NCBI RefSeq assembly: GCF_021049285.1
Contig: NZ_CP088017.1
Location: 1,499,380-1,563,379, forward strand
Direction of reading: 5' to 3'
Length of the DNA stretch: 64,000 nt
From: Ruania halotolerans
Lineage (GTDB): Bacteria; Actinomycetota; Actinomycetes; Actinomycetales; Beutenbergiaceae
In this document: one piece after another, positions 8,527 to 16,530 of the stretch
Numbering within the stretch: the first letter of the stretch is position 1
Layout of the letters: each line of letters starts with the position of its first letter
Translations under genes and position numbers: made by a program
Notes under the pieces: generated by a model
What the model was told of the DNA's origin: nothing
What the model saw: the letters and a program-made list of their open reading frames with translations, nothing else
Database searches by the model: none

Positions 8527-8961
8527 TTACGGCGTCGGACTCAGATGTGTGCTGATGCCACTCATATTCATGGTGTTGATGGTGCCGATGGCCACCACCA
8601 GATCGGCACGACCTCGCTCGCCGAGCAGGTCCCCGGCACGCTGCCAGGTCTCATCGTCGATGAGGTCGATACCGCCGGTGAGGGCCTCGGTGAAGGTCAG
8701 CGCCACGCGCTGGGTCTCATCGAAGAACGGGCTCTCGTGCCAGGCGCCTACCCCGAAGATCGTTCGGTAGGGCACGCCGTGCCGCTCCAGGGTGCGCGAG
8801 TGCAGGTCCACGCAGTAGGCGCAGCCGTTGATCTGCGAGGCGCGCAGTTGAACCAGGCCATGGAGCACCGGTCCCAGCGAGTCAGCCAAGAGGGCGTCCA
8901 GGCCCATCAGGTGGCGGAACACCTCTGGGGATGCGCTTCGGGTGGGGGTGCGTGAGGTCAC
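8527..8961 (-). CDS. AhpD-like carboxymuconolactone decarboxylase-family protein
   Basis: A 144-residue all-helical CMD-family protein. The redox motif is C-A-Y-C-V-D-L-H (CxxC with a following His), as in AhpD, in which the cysteines act in peroxide reduction and the His relays protons. The GTG at 8961 has AGAAAGGACC just upstream. Translation is coupled to the Rrf2 regulator before it: its start overlaps that gene's stop (GTGA at 8958-8961). The pairing of a CMD protein with an Rrf2 repressor suggests an oxidative or nitrosative stress response. True AhpD function would need a partner peroxidase, not seen here. Confidence 0.85.
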   Translation of the reverse strand: MTSRTPTRSASPEVFRHLMGLDALLADSLGPVLHGLVQLRASQINGCAYCVDLHSRTLERHGVPYRTIFGVGAWHESPFFDETQRVALTFTEALTGGIDLIDDETWQRAGDLLGERGRADLVVAIGTINTMNMSGISTHLSPTP

Positions 8962-9464
8962 GACTGGTCCTTTCTGAGGGTGGGTGAGGTGCCGAGAAGA
9001 TAGCGACGGGCATCGGCGGCGCGTCCGGCCGGTGCTGTTCCGGCAAGATCGGCGATGGTGGTGGCAGCGAGCTCGCGCCGCCAGGCCAGCTCCGCTCGAC
9101 GCATGGCGTGTGCGATGCCGCAGGGCTCGGTGAACTCGGTGGCGGGCTGGCCGGCGTTCATCCCGCGTTGGCGGATCTCTGTGCACCGGAACGCGTCCTC
9201 AGGGCCCTCGATCGCGGCGACCACGTCCATCAGCGTCACCTCGGTGGCCGGTCGCATGAGCCGGATTCCGCCGGTCCGCCCTGCTGTCGATTCGGTGATG
9301 CCTGCGCGGGCGAGGGCCTGCAGCTGCTTGGTGAGGTACGCCGTCGGGAGGGCGTATGCCTGGGCCAGGCGTGCGGCGGGGACTGGGTGGCCGGAGTCCT
9401 GGCGTACCCAGTGCAGCAGGATGCAGATGTGTGCAGCCCACTCCACGCCTTCGGTCATTCGCAT
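8958..9464 (-). CDS. Rrf2-family transcriptional regulator
   Basis: A 168-residue winged-helix repressor. The Rrf2 blocks are clear: a VEWAAHICILLHW start, LAQAYALPTAYLTKQLQALARAG recognition region, GRTGGIRL wing and TLMDVVAAIEGPEDAFRCTEI. Cysteines occur at 14, 94 and 115. The spacing of 94 and 115 differs from the three closely spaced Cys of IscR/NsrR, so an iron-sulfur cluster is uncertain and a thiol switch is possible. The ATG at 9464 has a strong AAGGAGG site 6 bases upstream. A perfect 10-bp-arm inverted repeat at 9478-9502 overlaps its promoter, so it most likely represses itself and the AhpD-like gene it is coupled to. Confidence 0.88.
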   Translation of the reverse strand: MRMTEGVEWAAHICILLHWVRQDSGHPVPAARLAQAYALPTAYLTKQLQALARAGITESTAGRTGGIRLMRPATEVTLMDVVAAIEGPEDAFRCTEIRQRGMNAGQPATEFTEPCGIAHAMRRAELAWRRELAATTIADLAGTAPAGRAADARRYLLGTSPTLRKDQS

Positions 9465-9477
9465 GTCGGGCCTCCTT

Positions 9478-9502
9478 AATCTGGATAGAGATTATCCAGA
9501 TT
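9478..9502. promoter_or_regulatory. Rrf2 operator (25-base inverted repeat)
   Basis: AATCTGGATA, five bases, then TATCCAGATT: perfect 10-bp arms. On the minus strand a GATAAT -10-like hexamer lies within it, and it ends just before the AAGGAGG site of the Rrf2 gene. Bound protein would block RNA polymerase. This is one of the clearest operators in the window. Confidence 0.82.
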
Positions 9503-9642
9503 TGGAGGTCCGTGTCCAGACTGAGGTGACGACCATGAGATGCGATGGAATGAGGTGCTCGCCGGTGCGCCCCGTTCGATGATTCGGGGTGTCTGCGCCG
9601 TGATCTAGCTCGATCGACTCCACGGCGTCGTCGAACTGAGGT

Positions 9643-10737
9643 TCATGCTCCACTCTCGTTCATGCCGGAGGTCGTCGAGCCAGATCGGCCGTTCACCGGC
9701 TGGCGAACCTCGCTTGTACCCCCGGTGGATTCTCGGGCCACGATGCTGAAGTCGGCCTTGTACTGCCGCGGCGCGCGCCCCGCGGAGGGGTGCCAGTTGA
9801 TGCGTTCGATGAGCATCGCCACTGCGGTGCGAGCTATCTCCTCGCGCCCTGGATCAACGCTGGAGAGCGACGGTTGGGTGAAGCGCCCGTGGTCGACGTT
9901 GTCGAAGCCGATAACGGCCACATCGTCGGGTACGCGGCGTCCTGCTTCGGCCAGTGCCCGGACGACGCCGAACGCCAACGAGTCGTTCAGAGCAAAGATG
10001 GCGTCCACGTCTATCCCGTCGGCCAGGAGGCTGCGGGTGGCATCAGCGCCGTTCTGGGGATGCCACGGTGCGGCCACCCGTTCGAGCCGCTCGTCCAGGT
10101 CCAGGCCCGCACGGGTGAGCGCTTCGCGGTAGCCCTCGACGCGCAGGTCGGATGGTCGTACCTCGTACACGCGCCGATTCGGATGCGCTCCGATCACAGC
10201 GATTCTGCGGCGCCCGCCGTCAATGAGATGTTCGACCGCCGCACGTGCGGCAGTGCTGTTGTGCATCGTGACGTGGTCTGTCGGTCCGCCGAAGATCCGC
10301 TCTCCCAGCAGGACGAGTGGATGGTTGACGGTGTCAAGCAAGTCTCGATCGGCGATGCCGAGGCGTTCCGGACTGAAGAGCAGGCCGTCGGTCTGCCGAA
10401 GGCCGTGGGTCAGGACCTCCACCTCGCGTGCGCGGTCGCCGCCGAGCTGGCTGATGATGACGCCAAGATTGTGTGCTTCGGCGGCTGTGATCACCGCGTC
10501 TGCGAGTTCGGCGAAGTAGTCCAGCCGCAGTTCGGGCACCGCGAGGCCGATGACGCCTGTACGCCCCGAGCGGAGTCCGCGAGCGGACAGATTCGGTCGG
10601 TACCCGAGCTCGCCGATCGCCCGTTGAACGCGTTCGCGCGTCACGGGATGCACATGTGGCTGGTCGTTCACGACGTTGGACACCGTCTTCATCGACACCC
10701 CCGCCAGGAGCGCAACATCGCGCATGGTCACACTCAC
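9643..10737 (-). CDS. LacI-family regulator of the tandem-esterase locus
   Basis: A 364-residue repressor with the N-terminal motif MRDVALLAGVSMKTVSNVVN, a hinge helix (LSARGLRSGRT) and a sugar-sensing domain ending in VPDDVAVIGFDNVD and PSLSSVDPGREEI. The GTG at 10737 is preferred: TGGAGG lies 6 bases upstream, whereas the longer reading from 10755 has none. It is divergent from the secreted esterase gene, and the shared 257-base gap holds a LacI-type palindrome. It is strikingly similar throughout to the regulator at 54672-55814 (for example PELRL-YFAELADAVI and LLGER-FG-P-DHVTM), so the two are recent paralogues serving two hemicellulose-type loci. Confidence 0.9.
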   Translation of the reverse strand: MSVTMRDVALLAGVSMKTVSNVVNDQPHVHPVTRERVQRAIGELGYRPNLSARGLRSGRTGVIGLAVPELRLDYFAELADAVITAAEAHNLGVIISQLGGDRAREVEVLTHGLRQTDGLLFSPERLGIADRDLLDTVNHPLVLLGERIFGGPTDHVTMHNSTAARAAVEHLIDGGRRRIAVIGAHPNRRVYEVRPSDLRVEGYREALTRAGLDLDERLERVAAPWHPQNGADATRSLLADGIDVDAIFALNDSLAFGVVRALAEAGRRVPDDVAVIGFDNVDHGRFTQPSLSSVDPGREEIARTAVAMLIERINWHPSAGRAPRQYKADFSIVARESTGGTSEVRQPVNGRSGSTTSGMNESGA

Positions 10738-10819
10738 GTCGTTCCTCCACGTCACTGGGCGCTCGTCACGGCGACGACCACCTCTGTCTGGTGCGGCCGC
10801 CGCACGGGATGCTGCGGCC

Positions 10820-10875
10820 TTGACAAGTGTCTATCAGATCTGAAGTATAGAAGCGTGCGACTTACCACGTAGTAA
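10820..10875 (+). promoter_or_regulatory. Promoter and LacI-type operator before the tandem esterase
   Basis: TTGACA at 10820-10825 is a perfect -35; the -10 is AAGTAT at 10843-10848 (17-base spacer) or TATAGA at 10846-10851. TTACCACGTAGTAA at 10862-10875 is a 14-base palindrome with one mismatched pair and a central CG, sitting at the expected transcription start. A second, perfect palindrome, TCAGATCTGA (10834-10843), lies between the boxes. The first is the better LacI site because it resembles the palindrome near the paralogous regulator (54579-54590). Confidence 0.6.
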
Positions 10876-10994
10876 AAATGCAGGTCACAGGTGTACAACG
10901 TGGCATGACGTTCAACCTGCCCGTCTTGGTCGCGTGCTGGTCCCGACGAAGGGACCGGCGGGAGTGCAGGCACCTCAGCGGAGAGGAGTCACGT

Positions 10995-13199
10995 GTGAGT
11001 GTTGTTCAGAACCAACGACGTCCCGCCGTCTCGTATCGGCGGCGAGTGGTGGCGGGTGGCGCCGGGGCAGCCCTGGTGCTGTCCGGCTTAGTCACCCTGG
11101 CCGCACCAGCGAGCGCTGACGAGAACTGGCTGACCGTCGACGAGAACGGGTTCGCCACTTTCTCCATCCCGGTGAGCGAGGTCGAGTCGATGCTTGATCG
11201 CGATGTCAGCCAGATCGTCGCCGAGGGAAACTTCGGCCCCTCGGCGAACTGGGCCGAGTTTGGCCTGACGATCCGCGGCGACACGGCCACCGGCGTTCTC
11301 GGTCCGCTCGATCCCGGGCACTACTACTACCAAGTCACTGCTGACGATCATTTTCCCGTGAAGGACCCCACCAACTCGACACAGGTGACCTCCGAGCCCG
11401 AATGGAGCACGTTCCTGGTCGAGGGGGAGGGCGCCGAGCTCCTGACCGACGTCCACGCGCAACAACGCGGACAGGTGCAGGAGTTCTCCTACCGGAGTTC
11501 CTTGGCACACGAAGAGCGGTCGGCGCTGGCATGGACTCCGCCCGGCTACGACCGGGACCGTCGCGAACGGTACCCGGTGCTCTACCTTCAGCATGGCGGT
11601 GGGCAGAGCTTCCGCGACTGGGTGGAGGTCGGGCGCGCCGCACAGATCTTCGACAACCTCTACGAACGAGGTGCCATCGAGCCCATGGTCGTGATCATGG
11701 CCAACGGCAACGTCTCCAGCTTCAGGGACGAGCTCTTCCGCCACATCACGCATCAAGCCGAGCGTCGGTTCAACGTCAGTCGTGATCCGGCGCAACGCGC
11801 GCTCGCCGGACTGTCGATGGGCGGCGGGCAGACCTTCGACGTGCTGGTCTCCGACCCTGACAAGTTCTCCCACATCGGCACGTTCGGAGCGGGCCGATTC
11901 GGCGACCTTGACGATCTCCCCGTCGAAGACATCAACGCCGGAACTGACCTGCTGCGACTTTATGTGGGTAACCCGACAGATGTGGCGTACAACGACGTCT
12001 ACCACGCCATGGAGCAGTTGGACGAAGCCGGTGTGGACTACCAGTTCGACGGCGCGAATCCGGACGCCGGGCACAATTGGGACGCCTGGCAGGAGAATCT
12101 TGCCGACTTCGCCCAACGCCTGTTTCAGGACGGTCCATTCGATGGCATGAGTCCTGGACACGAGGCCATCGACGCTCCCTTCGAGACGCCGCCCTCGGGG
12201 ACGACGCCCACCCCGTGGGTCAGCGAAGACGGCTTCGTCACCTTCGAGACCACTGCCGAGTTCGCCGACGCCGAGCACGTGACGGTCTGGGCGAACTGGG
12301 GCGCCAGTCACCTGTGGACCCGTGTCGAGCTCACCCGTGCAGGGGACCGTTGGCGGGGAACCGTGGGTCCGCTCGAACCAGGGTGGTACCACTACCGCTT
12401 GATCGTGGACATGGAGGCCCAGAAGGACACCGGCAACCCGACGAGCGTCACGAGTGAACCTACCTGGAGCCAGTTCTTCGTCCCGGGAGCGAGTGCGCAC
12501 CTCGTCACACCGGTACCCGAGGGTGAGGGCGGTCAGATACAGGAGATGACGTACGACAGCACCGTCGCCGACGAGACCCGCACCGCACTGGTGTGGACGC
12601 CACCGGGATACGACGCCGAACGTGCGGAGCCGTATCCAGTGTTCTTCCTGCAGCACGGTGGCGGGCAGAACTACACCGACTGGACCGAGATGGGGCAGGC
12701 CCGGAACATCCTCGACAACCACTTCCTGGACGACAACCTCGAACCCATGGTGGTGGTGATGGGCAACGGGAATGTCGGCGACTTCACCGCTGAGTTGCTC
12801 GAGAACATCGTTCCGGCTGCCGAAAGCACCTTCCACGTCAGTGGCGATCCCGAGGATCGGGCGTTGGCGGGCCTGTCCATGGGCGGCTTTCAGACATTGC
12901 GCCTCCTGGCTTCTGAGCCAGGAGAGTTCGCCTACATCGGGGCTTTCTCGGCGGGCTACTCCGGTGGTGATCTGGATGTAGGAGCCATCAACGACGGCAC
13001 CGCTCTACTGCGCCTGTACAACGGGAACATCACGGACTTCACCTACAACTCGGTAGTAAGCACCATGACTGAGTTCGATCGTCTGGGAATCGAGTACGAG
13101 TTCGACGGCTGGTTCGAGGGTCCGCACGGGTGGGACACCTGGCAGCACGCGCTCGCCGACTTCGCGCCGCGCCTGTTCGATGAGGACTCGAACGAGTGA
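10995..13199 (+). CDS. Secreted tandem esterase, two CE1-like units
   Basis: A 734-residue exported protein built of two similar halves. A signal peptide (RRRVVAGGAGAALVLSGLV, cleaved near ASA-DE) is followed by unit 1 (about 35-385) and unit 2 (about 400-734). Each unit has an N-terminal beta-sandwich early-set-like domain (around GPLDPGHYYYQV and GPLEPGWYHYRL) and an esterase-D-type alpha/beta hydrolase with LQHGGGQ, the nucleophile motif GLSMGG (Ser274, Ser628) and the histidine in GHNWDAW/GPHGWDTW (His360, His711). This is the pattern of feruloyl/acetyl-xylan esterases of CE1. Both units keep their catalytic residues. The GTG at 10995 has GAGAGGAG upstream. It faces a LacI regulator and precedes a sugar importer, fitting deacylation of plant polysaccharide before uptake. 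Confidence 0.85.
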   Translation: MSVVQNQRRPAVSYRRRVVAGGAGAALVLSGLVTLAAPASADENWLTVDENGFATFSIPVSEVESMLDRDVSQIVAEGNFGPSANWAEFGLTIRGDTATGVLGPLDPGHYYYQVTADDHFPVKDPTNSTQVTSEPEWSTFLVEGEGAELLTDVHAQQRGQVQEFSYRSSLAHEERSALAWTPPGYDRDRRERYPVLYLQHGGGQSFRDWVEVGRAAQIFDNLYERGAIEPMVVIMANGNVSSFRDELFRHITHQAERRFNVSRDPAQRALAGLSMGGGQTFDVLVSDPDKFSHIGTFGAGRFGDLDDLPVEDINAGTDLLRLYVGNPTDVAYNDVYHAMEQLDEAGVDYQFDGANPDAGHNWDAWQENLADFAQRLFQDGPFDGMSPGHEAIDAPFETPPSGTTPTPWVSEDGFVTFETTAEFADAEHVTVWANWGASHLWTRVELTRAGDRWRGTVGPLEPGWYHYRLIVDMEAQKDTGNPTSVTSEPTWSQFFVPGASAHLVTPVPEGEGGQIQEMTYDSTVADETRTALVWTPPGYDAERAEPYPVFFLQHGGGQNYTDWTEMGQARNILDNHFLDDNLEPMVVVMGNGNVGDFTAELLENIVPAAESTFHVSGDPEDRALAGLSMGGFQTLRLLASEPGEFAYIGAFSAGYSGGDLDVGAINDGTALLRLYNGNITDFTYNSVVSTMTEFDRLGIEYEFDGWFEGPHGWDTWQHALADFAPRLFDEDSNE

Positions 13200-13232
13200 G
13201 GCACACCGACCCTGATCGGCTGAGGTGATCGG

Positions 13233-13271
13233 CCGGTGGTGCGATCGAGACCGTCGCGGTCGCACCACCGG
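13233..13271 (+). terminator. Strong hairpin after the esterase gene
   Basis: Perfect 12-bp arms (CCGGTGGTGCGA at 13233-13244 and its complement at 13260-13271) enclose a 15-base loop, 33 bases after the esterase stop. No T-tract follows, as is usual in high-GC terminators. It may end esterase transcription, or act as an mRNA stabiliser or partial terminator setting the ratio of esterase to the transporter genes 87 bases downstream, which have no clear promoter of their own. Confidence 0.6.
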
Positions 13272-13357
13272 ACCGAGGCATCCGGTGTGCTCGGGTCCTA
13301 CCTTGAGCCCGCACCCGCATTGCCCAGCCTGATGTCACAAGAGCGAAATGGAACAAT

Positions 13358-14257
13358 GTGAAGAAAATCCTGTACTCGCAACGACTGGCGCCCTACTTTT
13401 TCATCGCGCCGTTCGTCATCACCCTCGCGGTGTTCTGGATGCTCCCGCTGGGTCGATCCGTCCTCATGAGCTTGCAGGAAGTGCTGTATGGAAACGCCAC
13501 GTTCATCGGGTTCGATAACTATGAGCGCCTATGGCGCGATCGGGTGTTCTGGAAAGCGCTGTTCAACAGTGTGCGCTACATGGTTTTTACCTTAGTACTA
13601 CTCATTCCAATCCCCATGATCCTGGCGGCCATTGTCAATTCGAAGATTGGCAACTCGCGCGTCAAAGGGCTCTTCAAGGCGTCCTTGTTCGTTCCGGCGC
13701 TGACCTCTGTGGTCGTGGCAGGAATCATTTTCCGGCTGATGTACGCCGAGTCGGAATCTGGGCTGATGAATCAGGTGTTCGGCTTCTTTTCGTTGGATCC
13801 TGTGAGGTGGCTGCGTGAGGACATCCCCGGCCTCGTAGCACTGCTCGCCCTGGCAATGTGGCGATACAGCGGTGTGAACATGATGTACTTCCTTGCTGGA
13901 ATGCAGTCGATTCCCACTGAGTATTACGAGGCGGCGTCGATCGACGGCGCGAACAAGTTTCAGACATTTTTCCGCATTACCGTGCCGAATCTGAAGCCGA
14001 CGATCGTGTACGTCACGACCATCAGTGTCTACGGCGGCCTGGCGATGTTCCTCGAGAGCTTCATGCTCTATGCCGGGAACAACTCGCCGAATAACCAAGG
14101 TCTGACTGTCGTCGGGTACTTGTACCGCCAGGGTGTTCAAGAGAACGACCTCGGGTTCGCGTCTGCCGTCGGAGTCGTCCTGCTGGTCGTGATCATGGCG
14201 ATCAACATCACCAACCTGACACTGTCCGGAACCTTCAAGAAGGACGATGCCCGATGA
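13358..14257 (+). CDS. Carbohydrate ABC transporter permease, MalF/UgpA type
   Basis: A 299-residue permease with six membrane spans from residue 10 on (APYFFIAPFVITLAVFW) and the EAA loop YYEAASIDGANKFQTFFRI. The GTG at 13358 is the first plausible start; the ribosome site is weak (GGAACA). Base composition is visibly lower in GC than the surroundings, and it contains a rare TTA leucine codon at 13592-13594, suggesting the transporter genes came from a different source than the flanking DNA. Its stop overlaps the next permease start (ATGA). No ATPase gene accompanies the set. Likely imports oligosaccharides released by the esterase and associated enzymes. Confidence 0.9.
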   Translation: MKKILYSQRLAPYFFIAPFVITLAVFWMLPLGRSVLMSLQEVLYGNATFIGFDNYERLWRDRVFWKALFNSVRYMVFTLVLLIPIPMILAAIVNSKIGNSRVKGLFKASLFVPALTSVVVAGIIFRLMYAESESGLMNQVFGFFSLDPVRWLREDIPGLVALLALAMWRYSGVNMMYFLAGMQSIPTEYYEAASIDGANKFQTFFRITVPNLKPTIVYVTTISVYGGLAMFLESFMLYAGNNSPNNQGLTVVGYLYRQGVQENDLGFASAVGVVLLVVIMAINITNLTLSGTFKKDDAR

Positions 14258-15120
14258 CCTCGATACTGCCGGCCCGGCGAAAGCACGTCCTTCCGCGCAG
14301 GCTCTTCGCAGCGGTCATGACCGGTTTCCTGGTGGTGATCGCCCTCATCGTCCTTGTCCCGCTCGTCGCGATATTTGTTGGCACGTTCCAGGATGGGAAC
14401 GACATCATCCGCAACGGGGTCACGACGGACATCGACCTGAGCAGCCTGTCGTTCGACAACTATGTGATGCTGTTCACCGACTCTGGGATGTACTTTCGGT
14501 GGTTCATCAACACATTTGTGCTGACCGTTGTGCAAGTAGCGGGCACGCTTCTCGTGAGTTCGTTCGTTGCGTACGGATTTGCTATGTACAACTTTCGCGG
14601 AAAGAATGCCGGGTTCGTCGCCGTACTACTGTTGATGACCGTTCCGTTTGAAATGATGATGTTGCCGATGTACGTTCTCGTGAACGACATGGGACTCGCG
14701 GACACATATATTGTGATCGTGTTGCCCTTTCTGGCGGCCGCGGTGACGATCTTTTTCTTTCGCCAGTACTTCCTCGGGATTCCGCACGAGTTACTTGAGG
14801 CCGGGCGTGTCGACGGTGTCACCGAGTTCGGAATCTTCTTCAAGCTCGTCCTTCCCGTCGCGCGCCCCGCAGTGGCGGCGATGGCGATTCTTAATGGAAT
14901 GATTATTTGGAACAATTTTCTTTGGCCGCTTTTGGTGTTGCGTTCGGCGGAGAAATTTACGCTTCCAATAGGTCTCAACACCTTGCTGACGCCGCATGCC
15001 AACAACTATGAACTGTTGATCATTGGCGCATTCTTCTCGCTAGTTCCTGTTCTTGTTCTGTTCCTGCTCTTTCAACGCTTCTTCGTTGCCGGCATGACCG
15101 CTGGCGCACTCAAAGGCTGA
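14254..15120 (+). CDS. Carbohydrate ABC transporter permease, MalG/UgpE type
   Basis: A 288-residue permease with six spans and the EAA loop LLEAGRVDGVTEFGIFFK. It starts within the upstream stop (ATGA, 14254-14257), so the two permeases are translationally coupled. The coding sequence is unusually AT-rich for this genome: the 60 bases 14881-14940 contain only 22 G/C. A TTA leucine codon is at 14791-14793. The protein itself looks intact and of normal length, so it is probably functional despite foreign-looking base use. The binding-protein gene follows after 35 bases. Confidence 0.9.
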   Translation: MTSILPARRKHVLPRRLFAAVMTGFLVVIALIVLVPLVAIFVGTFQDGNDIIRNGVTTDIDLSSLSFDNYVMLFTDSGMYFRWFINTFVLTVVQVAGTLLVSSFVAYGFAMYNFRGKNAGFVAVLLLMTVPFEMMMLPMYVLVNDMGLADTYIVIVLPFLAAAVTIFFFRQYFLGIPHELLEAGRVDGVTEFGIFFKLVLPVARPAVAAMAILNGMIIWNNFLWPLLVLRSAEKFTLPIGLNTLLTPHANNYELLIIGAFFSLVPVLVLFLLFQRFFVAGMTAGALKG

Positions 15121-15155
15121 TCTGCGAATACCACGAAATGAATCGGAGGCACGTG

Positions 15156-16484
15156 ATGATACGAGGACGAAAAGTGACGTCCCTGGCTGCGCTGGGAGTT
15201 GCCACTGCAATGCTGGCGGCATGCAGCGGCGGTGGCGACGAGGACGGTGGGCCGAACGACGATGGCACCCACAGCCTGGACATGTGGGTCTTCGCCGAGC
15301 TCCACGCCACTTACTACGAGCAGATGGAGCAGCGCTGGAACGAGGAGAATCCGGATCGCCCCATCGATCTCGAGATCACCGTCTACCCGTATGACGATAT
15401 GCACAACAAGCTGCAACTCGCGGTGAACTCTGGTGAGGGGCTGCCTGACGTGGTGGACATTGAGGTGAACAAGTTCTCCAACTTCGTGCGCGGATCCAAC
15501 CCTCCACTGGCGGACCTCGGTGCGGCAGCGGAGCCCTACATCGACGACATCGTGCAGGCGAGACTCGATCTGTACAGCAGGGACGGCACGATCTATGGCT
15601 ATCCCACCCACGTCGGAGCCATGGTCTCCTTCTACAACACCGCACTCCTCGAGGAAGCCGGAATCGACTACACCACGATCGAGACGTGGCAGGACTTCGA
15701 AGACGCCGGGGTGACCTACAACGAGGAGACCGGCGAGACGTTCGGAGTGGCAAGCACGGGTGTGGCCTTTCGTGAGGCGCTGATCGTCGCCCAACTGGGC
15801 GGGAGCTACTTCGCTGACGACGGGACGGTGGCCATCAACAGTCCTGAAGTGGTTGAGGCGCTCGAGCTGGAGCAGCAGATGCTGAACGCCGGCGCGATCG
15901 GGACCATTCCGGGCGGCAGTCCCGACGACGAGGAAGCGTACGGCGCGATCAACGCCGGCGACTACGCCGCCATCGTCTATCCGGCTTGGTACACCTCACG
16001 CTTCGTCGACTACATGCCCGACTTGGCCGGACAGGTGGCGATCGCCCCCGCACCGGTGGTCGAGGACGGCGCAGTGGCCACCATTGGTGGTGGCGGCACG
16101 GGCACGGCGGTACTCGAGGCGTCCCCGGACGCGGAGATCGCGGCCGAGTGGCTCGCCTTCGCCAAGCTCTCGCCGGAGGCGAACGTGGCGGTCTGGGAGC
16201 TACTCGGCTTCGACCCGGTCAACATGGAGGTGTGGGCCGATCAGGAGGTCACCCACGCGGAGGACAACAAGTTCAACCAGTACTTCCAGACGAACCTGTT
16301 TGACGTGCTGAACGAGGTTCAGGGAGAGATCGGCCACTTCGAGGCATTCGCCAACCCTGATCTGCCGTCCGTAGACAGCACCTTGACGACCGTCACTCTC
16401 AACGAGATCTTCGAGAACGGGGTTCCGCCTCACGAGGCACTCGACCAGGCACAGGAGGACCTACAGAACGAGCTGGGACAGTAG
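15156..16484 (+). CDS. Sugar ABC transporter substrate-binding lipoprotein
   Basis: A 442-residue CUT1 solute-binding protein with a short basic start, hydrophobic segment and lipobox LAAC, then an acidic Gly/Asp linker before the binding domain. The ATG at 15156 is chosen because CGGAGG lies 6 bases upstream; the in-frame ATG at 15138 precedes that site. Family blocks include NKLQLAVNSGEGLPDVVDIE and a WLAFAKLSPEANVAVWE segment. It is the last gene in the locus, after both permeases, whereas the binding protein usually comes first. Its GC content is back to the genomic norm, unlike the permeases. A hairpin follows at 16494. Confidence 0.9.
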   Translation: MIRGRKVTSLAALGVATAMLAACSGGGDEDGGPNDDGTHSLDMWVFAELHATYYEQMEQRWNEENPDRPIDLEITVYPYDDMHNKLQLAVNSGEGLPDVVDIEVNKFSNFVRGSNPPLADLGAAAEPYIDDIVQARLDLYSRDGTIYGYPTHVGAMVSFYNTALLEEAGIDYTTIETWQDFEDAGVTYNEETGETFGVASTGVAFREALIVAQLGGSYFADDGTVAINSPEVVEALELEQQMLNAGAIGTIPGGSPDDEEAYGAINAGDYAAIVYPAWYTSRFVDYMPDLAGQVAIAPAPVVEDGAVATIGGGGTGTAVLEASPDAEIAAEWLAFAKLSPEANVAVWELLGFDPVNMEVWADQEVTHAEDNKFNQYFQTNLFDVLNEVQGEIGHFEAFANPDLPSVDSTLTTVTLNEIFENGVPPHEALDQAQEDLQNELGQ

Positions 16485-16493
16485 CGACCCGGT

Positions 16494-16529
16494 GGTCCCG
16501 TCGTGAGGGTGAACCTCTGCGGCGGGACC
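16494..16529. terminator. Bidirectional terminator hairpin
   Basis: GGTCCCGTCG at 16494-16503 pairs with CGGCGGGACC at 16520-16529 (ten pairs including one wobble, 16-base loop). It fills the gap between the convergent binding-protein and YbaK genes and can serve both strands. Confidence 0.6.
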
Positions 16530-16530
16530 G

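Noticed and set aside
9570-9589. Hairpin CCCCG / CGGGG after the LacI gene
   Set aside because: Only 5 pairs with a 10-base loop; too weak to call a terminator.
11088-12836. Long minus-strand open frame opposite the tandem esterase
   Set aside because: Shadow of the repeated esterase coding sequence; no motif and no ribosome site.
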